From the NCBI RefSeq assembly GCF_006539885.1, contig NZ_BJNW01000013.1, positions 21,838 to 85,837 of the forward strand: a stretch of 64,000 nucleotides of DNA, in the 5' to 3' direction. The position numbers and the translations under genes are program-made. The stretch's first letter is position 1. Each line of letters opens with the position of its first letter. Below the pieces are notes generated by a model, which was not told where the DNA came from, did no database searches, and was given only the letters and a program-made list of their open reading frames with translations. This document shows, piece by piece, positions 52,093 through 61,412 of the stretch. The DNA is from Kocuria varians (GTDB lineage Bacteria > Actinomycetota > Actinomycetes > Actinomycetales > Micrococcaceae).

Positions 52093-53409
52093 TCAGGGCA
52101 GCAGCCCGTAGACGATCCCGCTCACGGCCACGATGCCGGCCACGGTGACGAACACGTTGGAGATCTTCCCGCGGTACGGCTCCAGCGCGGGGAGCCTGCG
52201 GATCGCGTACATGGGCATGAGGTAGAGGATCACGGCGATCACGGGTCCGGCCAGGGACTCGATGAGCGAGAGGATGCTGGGGTTGGCGATCGCCACGAAC
52301 CACGTGGTCACGAAGATGAACACGGCCACGGCCGTCCGCAGGGCCTTGTCGCTGATCTTCGTGCCGTCCCGGTCCACCATGGAGCGCACGATGCCGGTGG
52401 CACCCTCCGCCGCACCCATGTAGTGGCCGAAGAACGAAGAGGCGATCGCCGCGAGCGCCACGGCCGGGCCGAGGTAGGCGATGAACGGGCTGCCGTGCTC
52501 GTTGGCCAGGTAGGAGAGCACGGGCAGGTTCTGGTCCTTGGCGGCCTGCAGCCCGTGGGGGCCCAGGGCAAGCACGCAGGACCACACGAAACCCATGGTG
52601 AAGACCACCAGCAGCAGGGTGCTGCGCTTGAGCACCACCGAGGCGCGCTCGCTCGCACGGGAGCCGTACTCGTGCTTCATGGCCACCGAGAACTGGGAGA
52701 TGGCCGGGGAGTGGTTGAACGCGAAGACGAGCACTGGGATGACCAGCCACACGGACATCAGGAACTCCCCGGGCGCGGGCACCCCCTGGAACACACTGAG
52801 GTCCCAGCTGGGGATGAGGAACAGCGTGACGCCCAGGAGGATCAGGATCAGCGGGTAGACGAGCCACTGGGTGACCATCAGCATGATGCGCTGGCCGGTG
52901 AACATGACCAGCATGAGCAGCCCCACGAGCAGCCCGGAGAGCAGCCAGCGCGGCGGGGAGGTCAGGTGGAACTGGTTGACCAGGAGGCTGTCCACGGTGT
53001 TGGTGATGCCCACGCCGTAGATCAGCACGATGGGGTAGATCGCCAGGAAGTACACCACTGTGAGCACCCGGCCCAGCCCCTCACCGAAGGCGCGGCGGGC
53101 CACTCCGGTGAGGTCCTCGCTGGGCACGGGCGAGGCGCACACGAACCGGGACAGCGCCCTGTGGGAAAGGTACGTCATGGGTCCGATCAGCACGGTCACC
53201 ACCAGCAGCGGCCACAGTCCGCCCAGCCCGGCGTTGATGGGCAGGAACAGCACGCCCGCACCCACCGCGGTGCCGAACAGGGAGATCGCCCAGTTGGTCT
53301 CGAAGCGCCGGTCCACCATGTGCGCGGCGGGTTCGCCACCGGGCTGACCACCTCTCACCGGGGGCTCGTGGGATGGGATGGCTGCGGTGCTTCCGGGGGT
53401 CTCCGGCAC
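52093..53409 (-). CDS. HAAAP-family amino-acid transporter (SdaC/TdcC-like)
   Basis: A 438-residue permease with eleven helices of the hydroxy/aromatic amino-acid family. Features are NWAISLFGTAVGAGVLFLPI, YPIVLIYGVGITNTVDSLL, NHSPAISQFSVAMKHEYG and SFFGHYMGAAEGATGIV. Serine or threonine is the likely substrate, coupled to H+. GTG 53409 has GGAG seven bases upstream; the frame extends further but crosses the promoter. A well-spaced promoter overlaps an inverted repeat that the divergent OhrR-type gene may bind. Confidence 0.85.
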   Translation of the reverse strand: MPETPGSTAAIPSHEPPVRGGQPGGEPAAHMVDRRFETNWAISLFGTAVGAGVLFLPINAGLGGLWPLLVVTVLIGPMTYLSHRALSRFVCASPVPSEDLTGVARRAFGEGLGRVLTVVYFLAIYPIVLIYGVGITNTVDSLLVNQFHLTSPPRWLLSGLLVGLLMLVMFTGQRIMLMVTQWLVYPLILILLGVTLFLIPSWDLSVFQGVPAPGEFLMSVWLVIPVLVFAFNHSPAISQFSVAMKHEYGSRASERASVVLKRSTLLLVVFTMGFVWSCVLALGPHGLQAAKDQNLPVLSYLANEHGSPFIAYLGPAVALAAIASSFFGHYMGAAEGATGIVRSMVDRDGTKISDKALRTAVAVFIFVTTWFVAIANPSILSLIESLAGPVIAVILYLMPMYAIRRLPALEPYRGKISNVFVTVAGIVAVSGIVYGLLP

Positions 53410-53458
53410 TGTGGTCTCCGTGGGGCGGGGAACGGGCCGTTGTGTGACCCGGGCGATA

Positions 53459-53490
53459 AATATACGCGAAACCCACCCGTTGTTCAACAA
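53459..53490 (-). promoter_or_regulatory. Promoter and operator of the HAAAP transporter gene
   Basis: On the minus strand TTGAAC (53487-53482) and TATATT (53464-53459) are 17 bases apart. The palindrome TTGTT-C-AACAA (53480-53490) covers the -35 element, the expected place for a MarR/OhrR repressor site. Confidence 0.7.
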
Positions 53491-53571
53491 TGGGAGGACG
53501 ACGACGCCGTTTCCCACCTCACCGGGGCATCCCCCCCGGAGGGGTGGTGCGCCGTCCCGTAGCATGGGCTC

Positions 53572-53994
53572 ATGTCTCCCGACCTCCGCTTGGACACGCA
53601 ACTGTGCTTCGCGCTGTACTCCGCCTCCCGCAAGGTGACGAGTGCGTATCGGGAACCCCTGAAGCAGCTGGGCCTGACCTACCCCCAGTACCTGGTGCTG
53701 CTGGCCCTGTGGGAGACGGACCACCGCACGGTCAACCAGCTGGGCGAGGCCCTCATGCTGGACAGCGGCACCCTCTCGCCCCTGCTGCGGCGCATGGAGA
53801 ACGGCGGATTCGTCTCCCGTGCCCGCTCGGCCACGGACGAGCGCTCCGTAGTGATCTCCCTGACCCCCAAGAGCCGGGGGCTGGAGAAGGAGGCCGCGCA
53901 CATCCACACGGGTCTCCTGGACTCCCTGGACATGAGCACCGAGGAGCGCATGACCCTGCAGCGCCTGGCGCAGCAGCTCTGCCGAGTGCTCTGA
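53572..53994 (+). CDS. ohrR: OhrR-type MarR-family redox regulator
   Basis: A 140-residue MarR protein aligning closely with OhrR: LDTQLCFALYSASRKVTSAY with the peroxide-sensing Cys12, GLTYPQYLVLLALWE, MLDSGTLSPLLRRMENGGF, and RSATDERSVVISLT (wing). A second Cys (137) near the C-terminus could allow a two-Cys mechanism. ATG 53572 follows a weak GTAGCATGG context. The ohr gene lies 9 kb away; the adjacent divergent gene is an amino-acid transporter. Assignment to peroxide sensing is by family. Confidence 0.85.
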   Translation: MSPDLRLDTQLCFALYSASRKVTSAYREPLKQLGLTYPQYLVLLALWETDHRTVNQLGEALMLDSGTLSPLLRRMENGGFVSRARSATDERSVVISLTPKSRGLEKEAAHIHTGLLDSLDMSTEERMTLQRLAQQLCRVL

Positions 53995-54070
53995 GCCTCT
54001 CTCCACCCCGGACCACGCCCCGCCGTCGAGTGCGCCGTGGCACTGCCCCCAAGCATCTTGGGCACGGCGA

Positions 54071-54100
54071 AGCGGGGCGGCCCGTCAGGACCGCCCCGCT
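54071..54100. terminator. Bidirectional hairpin terminator
   Basis: Perfect 10-bp arms AGCGGGGCGG (54071-54080) and its complement (54091-54100), ten-base loop, after ohrR, facing oleate hydratase. A motif copy follows at 54106. Confidence 0.7.
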
Positions 54101-54247
54101 CCAGGCGGCGTCGTCAGCTACCAGCTGCCGGCGACTGTGCCCGCGGCTGACTGTGCCCGCGGGCCGCTGCTCACCGGCGCCACGGTGAGCAGCCGACCGT
54201 GCCATCCAGGACAGACCGATCAGGATCAGCGGCTCAGGGCCGGCGGC

Positions 54248-56005
54248 TCAGAGCACGCCGTACTCCTCGAGCAGCTCCCCGACCTCGCCCTGTTCGAGGC
54301 GCTTGCGCAGCCGGCGGCGGATCGGCTCGGGTCCGGGGACCTTGACCTTCTCGCCGTCGCGCAGCCGGGTCAGGGCGTCGAGCAGGACGCGCACGTCGTA
54401 CGTGCTGCCCCACGTCTCGGGAACGCCGCGCTCCACACCCATGAGCTGGTAGACCGCCTCCATGGCGGTGCGCACCGAGTACTCGGTGGTGAAGATGCAG
54501 TCGCGCCCGGTCTCCGCGAACTGGCCCAGGAACGCGAAGTTCTGCGCACCCTCCGGCACCACCTGCGGGCGGTCGCCGGCCTTGCGGGGCATGAAGAAGC
54601 TCGTCACGTACGGCATCATCACGGGCACGGTCTTGGCACCGGTGGCCGCGAGCTCCGGGATCTCCTCCACGGGGACGCCCAGGTGGTAGAGCCACTCCTG
54701 CGTGATCTCCTCGCCCGTGCACTCGGACATGGACTTCTTCACGAAGTCGCCGGGGGTGTCCACGAACAGGGAGTAGACCCACACCACGATCTGGTCCTTG
54801 GGCTGCTTCTTGAAGTGCGGCTGGCGGTTGACCGTCCAGCTCAGCAGCCACGAGGAGTCCTCCGCGGTGACGATGCCGCCGGTGACCACGCGGCCGCTGA
54901 ACGGATCCCGCTGCGCGATCTTGCGGATGTACTCGGGGATCCGCTCGTCCAGCGTGGTGACCGTGGCGGACTCCCACTTGGTCTCGTCGATCGAGGAGCA
55001 GAAGACCTCGGGCCGTCCGAACGCGGGGTCCTTCGCGGCAATGCGCTTCCACAGGTCCCACGCCGGGGCGGGGCCGCGGTCGAGCTTCGCGGCGGTGGCG
55101 TGGTCGCCGTCGTCCGAGTTGTCCACCAGGGAGCCGATGGTGGTGAAGACCAGGTCCCGCTCGCCGAGCTCCTTGGTCTCCTCGGTGCCCTCGCGCACCC
55201 AGTGGATCGCGGACGCGCGGACCTCGCCGTTGCGGTGCTCGAAGTCGATGTCCGTGACGTCCGTGTCGTACTGGAACGTCACGCCCTGCTCGGTGAGGTA
55301 CTTGATCAGCGGCAGCACGAAGGACTCGTACTGGTTGTACTTGGTGAACTTCAGCGCGGAGAAGTCCGGCAGCCCGCCGATGTGGTGGACGAAGCGGTGC
55401 AGGTAGAGCTTGAACTCCAGCGCCGAGTGCCACTCCTCGAACGCGAACATGGTGCGCCAGTACATCCAGAACGGGGACGCCAGGAACTCCTTGCTCATCA
55501 CGTCCTGGATGCGCTTGCCCTCCATCTCCTCACGCGTGGCCAGGAAGACGTGCAGCAGATCCTTCTGGGCGCGCTGCGGGAGGTCGAACTTGCCGTCGTG
55601 CCCGGCGTCCTCGCCCCGCTTCACGGTGGCGCGGCGCAGCGAGTAGTTGGGGTCGTCCAGGTTCAGCCACGCGAACTCGTCCAGCACGGACGCGCCCTCG
55701 ATCTCCAGGGACGGCACCGTGCGCATCATGTCCCACAGGCACTCCATGTGGTTCTCGAGCTCGCGGCCGCCGCGGATCACGAAGCCCTTCTCGGGCACGT
55801 CCAGTCCGTCCAGGGCACCGCCGGCCAGGTGGCCCTTCTCCACGACCGTCACGTTCGATCCGGGCACGCCGGCGTCGCGCACCAGGAACACGGCGGCCGA
55901 GAGACCGGCGAGTCCCGAGCCCACGATCCAGGCGTGGGTGTCCTGGGCGTGGGCGGCCGGACGCGGCCGCATGAAGGCCTCGTAGTTGCCTGCAGTGAAC
56001 TTCAT
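54248..56005 (-). CDS. ohyA: Oleate hydratase
   Basis: A 585-residue FAD-dependent fatty-acid double-bond hydratase (MCRA family) adding water to oleic acid to give 10-hydroxystearate. FAD loop AWIVGSGLAGLSAAVFLV, then GALDGLDVPEKGFVIRGGRE, and the active-site region ENHMECLWDMM. Further family marks are ASPFWMYWRTMFAFEEWHSA, QYESFVLPLIKYL, SWTVNRQPHFKKQP and FAETGRDCIFTTEYSVRTAM. Length is typical. It starts at ATG 56005 with GAAGGAGGAG upstream. It is divergent from a TetR gene, which probably represses it in the absence of unsaturated fatty acid. Confidence 0.94.
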   Translation of the reverse strand: MKFTAGNYEAFMRPRPAAHAQDTHAWIVGSGLAGLSAAVFLVRDAGVPGSNVTVVEKGHLAGGALDGLDVPEKGFVIRGGRELENHMECLWDMMRTVPSLEIEGASVLDEFAWLNLDDPNYSLRRATVKRGEDAGHDGKFDLPQRAQKDLLHVFLATREEMEGKRIQDVMSKEFLASPFWMYWRTMFAFEEWHSALEFKLYLHRFVHHIGGLPDFSALKFTKYNQYESFVLPLIKYLTEQGVTFQYDTDVTDIDFEHRNGEVRASAIHWVREGTEETKELGERDLVFTTIGSLVDNSDDGDHATAAKLDRGPAPAWDLWKRIAAKDPAFGRPEVFCSSIDETKWESATVTTLDERIPEYIRKIAQRDPFSGRVVTGGIVTAEDSSWLLSWTVNRQPHFKKQPKDQIVVWVYSLFVDTPGDFVKKSMSECTGEEITQEWLYHLGVPVEEIPELAATGAKTVPVMMPYVTSFFMPRKAGDRPQVVPEGAQNFAFLGQFAETGRDCIFTTEYSVRTAMEAVYQLMGVERGVPETWGSTYDVRVLLDALTRLRDGEKVKVPGPEPIRRRLRKRLEQGEVGELLEEYGVL

Positions 56006-56057
56006 GTCGCTCCTCCTTCGTGGCGCGGGACGCCGGTCTGGCGCCCTGTGCGTTCAT

Positions 56058-56080
56058 AATTGAGCCTACTCAATTTTGAG
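56058..56080. promoter_or_regulatory. TetR operator, overlapping palindromes
   Basis: AATTGAG, four bases, CTCAATT (56058-56075), and CTCAA-TT-TTGAG (56069-56080) share an arm, giving three alternating TTGAG half-sites. They are in the ohyA/tetR divergent promoter. TACAAT at 56086-56091 is a good -10 for the tetR side. Confidence 0.75.
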
Positions 56081-56097
56081 TGCAATACAATAATCGC

Positions 56098-56892
56098 GTG
56101 GAGAAAACTTCAGACACGTCGACGACGCCGCCCGCCCCCGTCCGCGCGGCACGCACCCGCCGCGCTGGTCGCGGCTCGGGCAACCCCGCGGGTCGCCCCT
56201 CGGGCGACGCCGCGGAGCGCACCTCGAGCCCTGCCGGGGATCGCCCCTCGGGCCGTGCCGGGGGCCGCCCCCGGGGACGTCGGGAGATCGCGAAGGCCGA
56301 GAAGCGCGCGCGCATCCTCGCCGCGGCCCGCGGGCTGATCGGCGAGAAGGGCTACGCGCACATGTCCATGAGCGAGGTGGCCGAGCGCGCGGACGTGGCC
56401 GCCGGGACCGTGTTCCAGTACGCCACCAGCAAGGCGGAGCTGCTCATGATGGTCACCGAGAGCATCTGGGCGGACCATGTCCGCGGGGCCCTGCGCGCCA
56501 CCCCGGAGACGACTCCCGCCTCCCCCACCGCGGTGGTGGACGCGATCATGGACTCGCTCGCCCCCATCTTCGACATGGCCGTGCACTGGCCGGAGACCAC
56601 CGTGTGGATCGCCCGCGAGATCCTCTTCGGGGACGAGCTGCCCCACCGCCTGGCCGTGCTCGGCCTCGTGGAGGTGCTCGAGGACCACATCGCCGGGATC
56701 CTCGGCGGCGGTCGCGGGGCGCCGTCCGATGCAGAGACCACCCGCCTGGACGTGGGCGCCCGCATGATCATGACCACCGGACTCGCCGAACTGAACCGGG
56801 CACGGCAGGGCCGCACGGACATGGCCGGAGTGCTGGGCAGGATGCGCGAGGTCGTCACGCTCGTCGCGGCCGGTGCGACCGCCCGGAGCTGA
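56098..56892 (+). CDS. TetR-family regulator of oleate hydratase
   Basis: A 264-residue TetR protein. About 65 residues of Arg/Gly/Ala/Pro-rich low-complexity tail precede the helix-turn-helix (ARILAAARGLIGEKGYAHMS, MSEVAERADVAAGTVFQYAT). The C-terminal ligand domain is helical. GTG 56098 has no ribosome-binding site. The TACAAT -10 ends at 56091, so transcription would start at about the GTG itself, suggesting a leaderless mRNA. A later start nearer the HTH cannot be excluded. It is adjacent and divergent to ohyA. Confidence 0.78.
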   Translation: MEKTSDTSTTPPAPVRAARTRRAGRGSGNPAGRPSGDAAERTSSPAGDRPSGRAGGRPRGRREIAKAEKRARILAAARGLIGEKGYAHMSMSEVAERADVAAGTVFQYATSKAELLMMVTESIWADHVRGALRATPETTPASPTAVVDAIMDSLAPIFDMAVHWPETTVWIAREILFGDELPHRLAVLGLVEVLEDHIAGILGGGRGAPSDAETTRLDVGARMIMTTGLAELNRARQGRTDMAGVLGRMREVVTLVAAGATARS

Positions 56893-56905
56893 CGCGCGCA
56901 CGAGA

Positions 56906-56948
56906 ACGGCCCGCCGCTACGAACGTGAGGTTCGTGGCGGCGGGCCGT
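56906..56948. terminator. tetR terminator
   Basis: 19-bp arms starting ACGGCCCGCCGC (56906-56924) and matching at 56930-56948 with one mismatch, five-base loop, right after the tetR stop. Confidence 0.82.
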
Positions 56949-56965
56949 GCGGCGTCGTCGTACCC

Positions 56966-57086
56966 GGCGCGCCCATTCCCAGCGCCGTCATTCTCGGCGC
57001 GGTCGTTCCCGGCGCTGTCGTCTCGGCGCTGTCGTCTCGGCGCTTCGTCACCGGCGCTGCCGTCTCCGGCGCCCCGTCTCCGTCAC
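56966..57086. repeat. Degenerate 14-15-base tandem repeat
   Basis: About eight imperfect units close to GGCGCTGTCGTCTC, with two adjacent identical copies (57011-57038), between convergent tetR and hutT. It encodes nothing convincing. Confidence 0.6.
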
Positions 57087-57132
57087 CCCGTCCGTGGCGA
57101 GCCCACGACGAGCGACGGGAAGGCCGCACCGA

Positions 57133-58587
57133 TCAGGTGCGCGGCAGCGTGATCAGGGCCGTGTGGTCGTCCAGCGCCGGGCGGTTGCGCCCGTTGCCCT
57201 TGACGAAGAGCACGTAGCCGAGCCACAGCAGCACGAGCCAGACCACGCCCACCACCAGGGCCACGCGGGTGTCCTCGAACCAGCCGAGCAGCACGACCAC
57301 GAACAGGATCGCGGCGGTCGCGAGCCACGAGGCCACGGGCCACAGCGGCACCTTGAACTCGGACTCGGGGCGGCCCTTCTTCTCGATCTCGCGGCGCATC
57401 GCGATGTGCGAGAGCAGGATCATCAGCCAGACCCACACGGTGGCGAACGTGGCGATCGAGGCGATCACCAGGAACACGTCCTCCGGGATGACCACGTTGA
57501 GCACCGCGCCAATGCCCAGGGCCACGGCCATGACCACCACGGTCAGCCACGGGACGCCGGCCTTCGACACCTTGGTGAACGCCTTGGGGGCCTGGCCCTG
57601 CTCGGCGAGGCCGAAGAGCATGCGCCCGGCGCCGAAGGTGTCCGCGTTGATCGCGGAGATCGCGGCCACGATCACCACGATGTTCAGGATGGTGGGCGCC
57701 GCCGGGATGCCCAGCGCGGAGAAGATCTGCACGAACGGGCTGGCGTCCCCGGTGATGGTGTCCCACGGGACCAGGGACATGATGACCACCATGGTGCCCA
57801 CGTAGAACAGCAGGATGCGGGCGGGCACGGCGTTGACGGCCTTGGGGATGGAGCGGGCCGGGTCCCCGGCCTCACCGGCGGTGATGCCGATGGTCTCGAT
57901 GCCGCCGAACGCGAAGACGACGACGGCGAGTGCCGCCATCAGACCACCCACGCCGTTGGGCATGAAACCGCCGTGGTCCACGAGGTTCTGCAGCCCCACG
58001 GTCTCACCCGGGGCGAAGGAGACGCCGATGACCATCAGCACGATGCCACCGGCGATCATCGCGAGGATGGCACCCACCTTGACGATGGTCAGCCAGAACT
58101 CCAGCTCGCCGAAGATCTTCACGTTGCGGGTGTTGATCGCGGCGATGAACAGGATCACCGCGGTCACCCAGATCCAGCGGGGCGTGTCCGGGAACCAGAA
58201 GCCCATGTACACGCCGAACGCGGTGACGTCCGCGATGGCGACCACGATCATCTCGAACACGAACGTCCAGCCGGTCACGAAGCCCGCGAAGGGGCCCAGG
58301 TAGCGGGCGGCGTACTGGCCGAACGAGCCGGGCACGGGGTGGCGCACGGCCATCTCGCCCAGCGCGCGCATCACCATGTACACGGCCGCGCCGGCGAGGA
58401 TGTACGCCAGGATCACGGACGGGCCGGCCTTCTGGATGGCGGTCGCGGAACCGTAGAACAGGCCCGTGCCGATCGCGGAGCCCAGCGCGATGAACTGGAT
58501 GTGGCGCATGTTCAGGCCGCGGGCGAGCGTGGGGTGGCCCGCCCCGCCCTGCTGCGGTGCTGACGGCGGGGATGCGGGACTACTCAT
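57133..58587 (-). CDS. hutT: APC-family amino-acid permease, HutT-like
   Basis: A 484-residue twelve-helix permease. The N-terminal [79 protein letters not shown] and [19 protein letters not shown] segments match the HutT/ProY group closely. Histidine (or urocanate precursor) import is inferred from the coupled hutG. ATG 58587 overlaps the hutG stop by 8 bases, so both genes share an mRNA. Confidence 0.87.
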   Translation of the reverse strand: MSSPASPPSAPQQGGAGHPTLARGLNMRHIQFIALGSAIGTGLFYGSATAIQKAGPSVILAYILAGAAVYMVMRALGEMAVRHPVPGSFGQYAARYLGPFAGFVTGWTFVFEMIVVAIADVTAFGVYMGFWFPDTPRWIWVTAVILFIAAINTRNVKIFGELEFWLTIVKVGAILAMIAGGIVLMVIGVSFAPGETVGLQNLVDHGGFMPNGVGGLMAALAVVVFAFGGIETIGITAGEAGDPARSIPKAVNAVPARILLFYVGTMVVIMSLVPWDTITGDASPFVQIFSALGIPAAPTILNIVVIVAAISAINADTFGAGRMLFGLAEQGQAPKAFTKVSKAGVPWLTVVVMAVALGIGAVLNVVIPEDVFLVIASIATFATVWVWLMILLSHIAMRREIEKKGRPESEFKVPLWPVASWLATAAILFVVVLLGWFEDTRVALVVGVVWLVLLWLGYVLFVKGNGRNRPALDDHTALITLPRT

Positions 58588-59692
58588 GGCGCTCTCCTGT
58601 GGTGTTCCCGGCGGTGCCGGTGGCTGGACTGGGTGCTTCGTCGTCGATCGAGGCGCGGGACGACGTCGCGGCGGCGCCCCCGGCGTGCGGGGACGTGCCC
58701 GCGGCGGCCGGGAGCGGCGTCGTCGGGCACAGCGCGTCGTGGGCCAGGGTGGTGATCAGGCGGGCGGCGGCGCGGGCGGTGCGACCGTCCACGTCCATGC
58801 GGGGCAGCAGCTCCACCACGTCCACCAGGACCAGTTTGCCGCTGCGGGCCACGCGGTGGCACACCGCCTGAATCGTTTCCATCGGGACGCCGTACCCTGC
58901 CGGGGCGCTCACGCCCGGGGCCACGGAGGCGGGGAGGACGTCCAGGTCGATGCTCAGGTGCACGGCGTCCACCCGCTCCAGCATGCGATCCACGGTTTCC
59001 AGCACGCGGTCCAGGTGGCGCGGGGAGCACTGCTCGTCCGTGAGGTACTCGACGCCCAGCTCGTCCGCCGTCTCGAAGAGGACACCGGTGTTGTTGGGCT
59101 CGCTGATGCCCAGCACCGTGTAGTCGAACCTGCGGCCAGCCTCCTGGTCCGCGCGAGCCATCTGCAGGAACGGGGTGCCGGAGGAGGGCTCGTCCGCCTG
59201 GCGCAGGTCGAAGTGCGCGTCCAGGTTCAGCACGCCCACGCTCTTGTCCTGCAGGCGCTCACTGCGGGTGCGGCCCACGTAGCTGCCCCACGCGGTGTCG
59301 TGGCCGCCACCCAGGACGATCACGGGGTTGCCGGTGTCCAGGAGGCGTGCGACCTGATGGCCCAGGGTGTCCTGGCCGTCCTCCAGGTTGCGGTCCAGGA
59401 CCACCACGGTGCCGGCGTCGTGGATGCCGAAGTTGGTATGCATCGCCAGAGGGGCGAGTGCACCGCGCAGGGCGTCCGGACCCTCGGAGGCGCCCACGCG
59501 GCCCTTGTTACGGCGCACGCCCTCGTCGCAGGAGAAGCCGATGAGTTCGACGGCGGGGCCCTCGGTGGCGCTGCCCTGGTCGCCTGATTCTGGGCGCACC
59601 TTCTGGTGCCAGCGCAGGTGCTCGGGGGTGCCCCCGTCCGTTCGTCCGCTCCAGACGGAGTCGTCCGGTGGAATGATCCGGGTGGGATTCAT
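58580..59692 (-). CDS. hutG: Formimidoylglutamase
   Basis: A 370-residue ureohydrolase converting N-formimidoyl-L-glutamate to glutamate and formamide. The binuclear Mn ligands are in [18 protein letters not shown] and SIDLDVLPA. The agmatinase-like [19 protein letters not shown] segment follows. The C-terminal 45 residues are a Pro/Ala/Ser/Thr-rich extension not seen in standard HutG (about 315 residues). ATG 59692 has AGGAAAGGGC upstream. hutH, hutU and hutI are not in the window. Confidence 0.9.
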   Translation of the reverse strand: MNPTRIIPPDDSVWSGRTDGGTPEHLRWHQKVRPESGDQGSATEGPAVELIGFSCDEGVRRNKGRVGASEGPDALRGALAPLAMHTNFGIHDAGTVVVLDRNLEDGQDTLGHQVARLLDTGNPVIVLGGGHDTAWGSYVGRTRSERLQDKSVGVLNLDAHFDLRQADEPSSGTPFLQMARADQEAGRRFDYTVLGISEPNNTGVLFETADELGVEYLTDEQCSPRHLDRVLETVDRMLERVDAVHLSIDLDVLPASVAPGVSAPAGYGVPMETIQAVCHRVARSGKLVLVDVVELLPRMDVDGRTARAAARLITTLAHDALCPTTPLPAAAGTSPHAGGAAATSSRASIDDEAPSPATGTAGNTTGERHE

Positions 59693-59813
59693 GGAACGCC
59701 CTTTCCTGCGGTGCCTGCCCCCAGCGTGGCACGGTGCCGGGCGCCCGCGAGTGTGATCTGAATTACGCTGCCCCCAGCCAATCCCACCACGGGGCGCGGC
59801 GACGAGGGCACAC

Positions 59814-59839
59814 ACCAGATATCGTCTGGTATTCCAGAC
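59814..59839. promoter_or_regulatory. Triple half-site operator for the hut IclR regulator
   Basis: ACCAGA, five bases, TCTGGT (59814-59830) overlaps GTCTGG, four bases, CCAGAC (59824-59839), giving three alternating CCAGA half-sites between divergent hutG and the IclR gene. Confidence 0.75.
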
Positions 59840-59926
59840 ACGCAGATCGTACGACACACCGGACCGGGGGCACGCGCGGTGGCCGCGCGGCGTCGTCGCC
59901 CACCGCTGCTCAACGGAGGAGATGCC

Positions 59927-60712
59927 ATGCCGGGACCCAAGGTGCCTGCCGCCCAGAGCACGCTGCGGATCCTGCGGTTCCTGGCGTCGCGGAAGGGGCC
60001 GGTGGCGGCGTCGTCGATCGCGACGGCGCTGGAGCTGCCGCGCTCCAGCGTGTACCACCTGCTGACGGTGATGACCGAGCAGGGGTTCGTGGTTCACCTG
60101 CCCGAGGAGCGGCTGTACGGGCTGGGGATTGCGGCGTTCGAGCTGTCGTCGGCGTACACGAGGCAGGACCCGATGGCGCGGCTGGGTGAGCCGCTGCTGC
60201 GCGCACTCGTGGACGCGGTGGGCGAGAACGCGCACCTGGCGGTGATGCACGGGCGGGACGTGGTCTACGTGGTGGAGGAGCGGGCGCCGTACGAGCCGTC
60301 GCTGGTGACGAACGTGGGGGTGCGCATTCCGGCGCACCTCACGGCGAGTGGGCGGTCGATGCTCGCGGGCCTGCCCGCCGCGCAAGTGCGGGCGCTGTAC
60401 CCGGACAGGGCGTCGTTCGCGTCCCGGTGGGAGAGCACGGCGATTACGACGCCGGGGCAGCTGCGCGAGGAACTCGCGCGGACCCGTGAACGCGGCTGGG
60501 CCGTGGAGGAGGGGGATGTGACGCCGAACTTCGCCTCGGTGGCAGTGGCGGCGCACGACCACCGGGGGCTACCCGTGGCGGGGGTAGCGCTGACGTTCCT
60601 GGGGCACAAGATCGACGACGAGCGGCGGGCGGAACTGGTGGGGCACGTGCGGCGGACGGCGGAGGCGCTGACGCGGCGGCTGCATGGGGCGGTGCCGGGG
60701 GTTGGGGGCTGA
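59927..60712 (+). CDS. IclR-family regulator of histidine utilisation
   Basis: A 261-residue IclR protein. The winged helix is STLRILRFLASRKGPVAASS with recognition helix LPRSSVYHLLTVMTEQGF. The effector domain runs from YTRQDPMARLGEPLLRAL through RIPAHLTASGRSMLAGLPAA to the end. ATG 59927 has GGAGGAGA upstream. Control of hutG-hutT is inferred from divergence and the operator pair between them; urocanate is the usual kind of effector. Confidence 0.87.
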   Translation: MPGPKVPAAQSTLRILRFLASRKGPVAASSIATALELPRSSVYHLLTVMTEQGFVVHLPEERLYGLGIAAFELSSAYTRQDPMARLGEPLLRALVDAVGENAHLAVMHGRDVVYVVEERAPYEPSLVTNVGVRIPAHLTASGRSMLAGLPAAQVRALYPDRASFASRWESTAITTPGQLREELARTRERGWAVEEGDVTPNFASVAVAAHDHRGLPVAGVALTFLGHKIDDERRAELVGHVRRTAEALTRRLHGAVPGVGG

Positions 60713-60899
60713 CCGAAACGCCCCCCTGATGGCTCCCGTCCGTAGCCAAAGGCTATCTTTCGGTACAGCCAGCCCCGGCCCAGAACAACCGCGTCACACC
60801 TTCTTACATTCAAGACATCATTATCAGCGCGACAGCCCTGACACCGCACGAAACTACCCGTTTTTCGAGGGGAGGCCACGTGCTGGCGGGGGCGCTGGT

Positions 60900-61307
60900 T
60901 CAGCCCTTGGGTTCCTGGCTGCCGGGCTGGACACCGCCCCAGAACGATCCGGGTGCCTGGGGGAAGTGCTGCTGGTGCATCATCTGGTCGCCGTAGAGCA
61001 CCGGGTCCTGGTAGTACCGGTCCAGCTCCGGGACCTGGGCGTTGTACGCGGTGTAGAGACCCGGTGCCAGGGCGACAGCCTTCCCCCCGGCGGTTTGGCC
61101 CTCCATCGACGATGCCACCCGGGAGTCGATGGAGGACAGCTCTACCAGCACCGGGTAGCCCGGGAACTGGCTGGGCTTCTGCTCGGTGTTCGTCTCGGTG
61201 CTCTGGGCGGCTGCCGCCGGTGCGGTGTCCTCCCCCTGGTCGGAGGTGCTGCAGCCGGCGAGGGCCAGCAACAGCACGGGCAGGACGAGCAAGGAACGTG
61301 AAGGCAT
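60900..61307 (-). CDS. Small lipoprotein, unknown function
   Basis: A 135-residue protein with signal SLLVLPVLLLALAGC ending in a lipobox Cys (residue 19), a Thr/Ala/Glu linker, and a soluble domain (FPGYPVLVELSSIDSRVASS, GKAVALAPGLYTAYNAQVPE) with a GSFWGGVQPG tail. No family is recognised. It starts at ATG 61307 and is isolated between the IclR gene and the restriction-modification gene. Confidence 0.75.
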   Translation of the reverse strand: MPSRSLLVLPVLLLALAGCSTSDQGEDTAPAAAAQSTETNTEQKPSQFPGYPVLVELSSIDSRVASSMEGQTAGGKAVALAPGLYTAYNAQVPELDRYYQDPVLYGDQMMHQQHFPQAPGSFWGGVQPGSQEPKG

Positions 61308-61377
61308 GGGGGAACCGCCAATCTGGGGGGGGTAGAGACGAGGGGCGTTGCTGATCGTAAACGACCCATGCGGTCAG

Positions 61378-61409
61378 ACGCCCCGGCCCACCATGGTGGG
61401 CCGGGGCGT
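61378..61409 (-). terminator. Hairpin after the type ISP gene
   Basis: Perfect 15-bp arms ACGCCCCGGCCCACC (61378-61392) and its complement (61395-61409), just after the stop at 61413 on the minus strand. Confidence 0.8.
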
Positions 61410-61412
61410 TTC

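Noticed and set aside
54137..56059. 640-codon plus-strand open frame
   Set aside because: Exact antisense of oleate hydratase, which has full family motifs.
56966..57086. CRISPR array
   Set aside because: Units are contiguous, degenerate and have no spacers; no cas genes.
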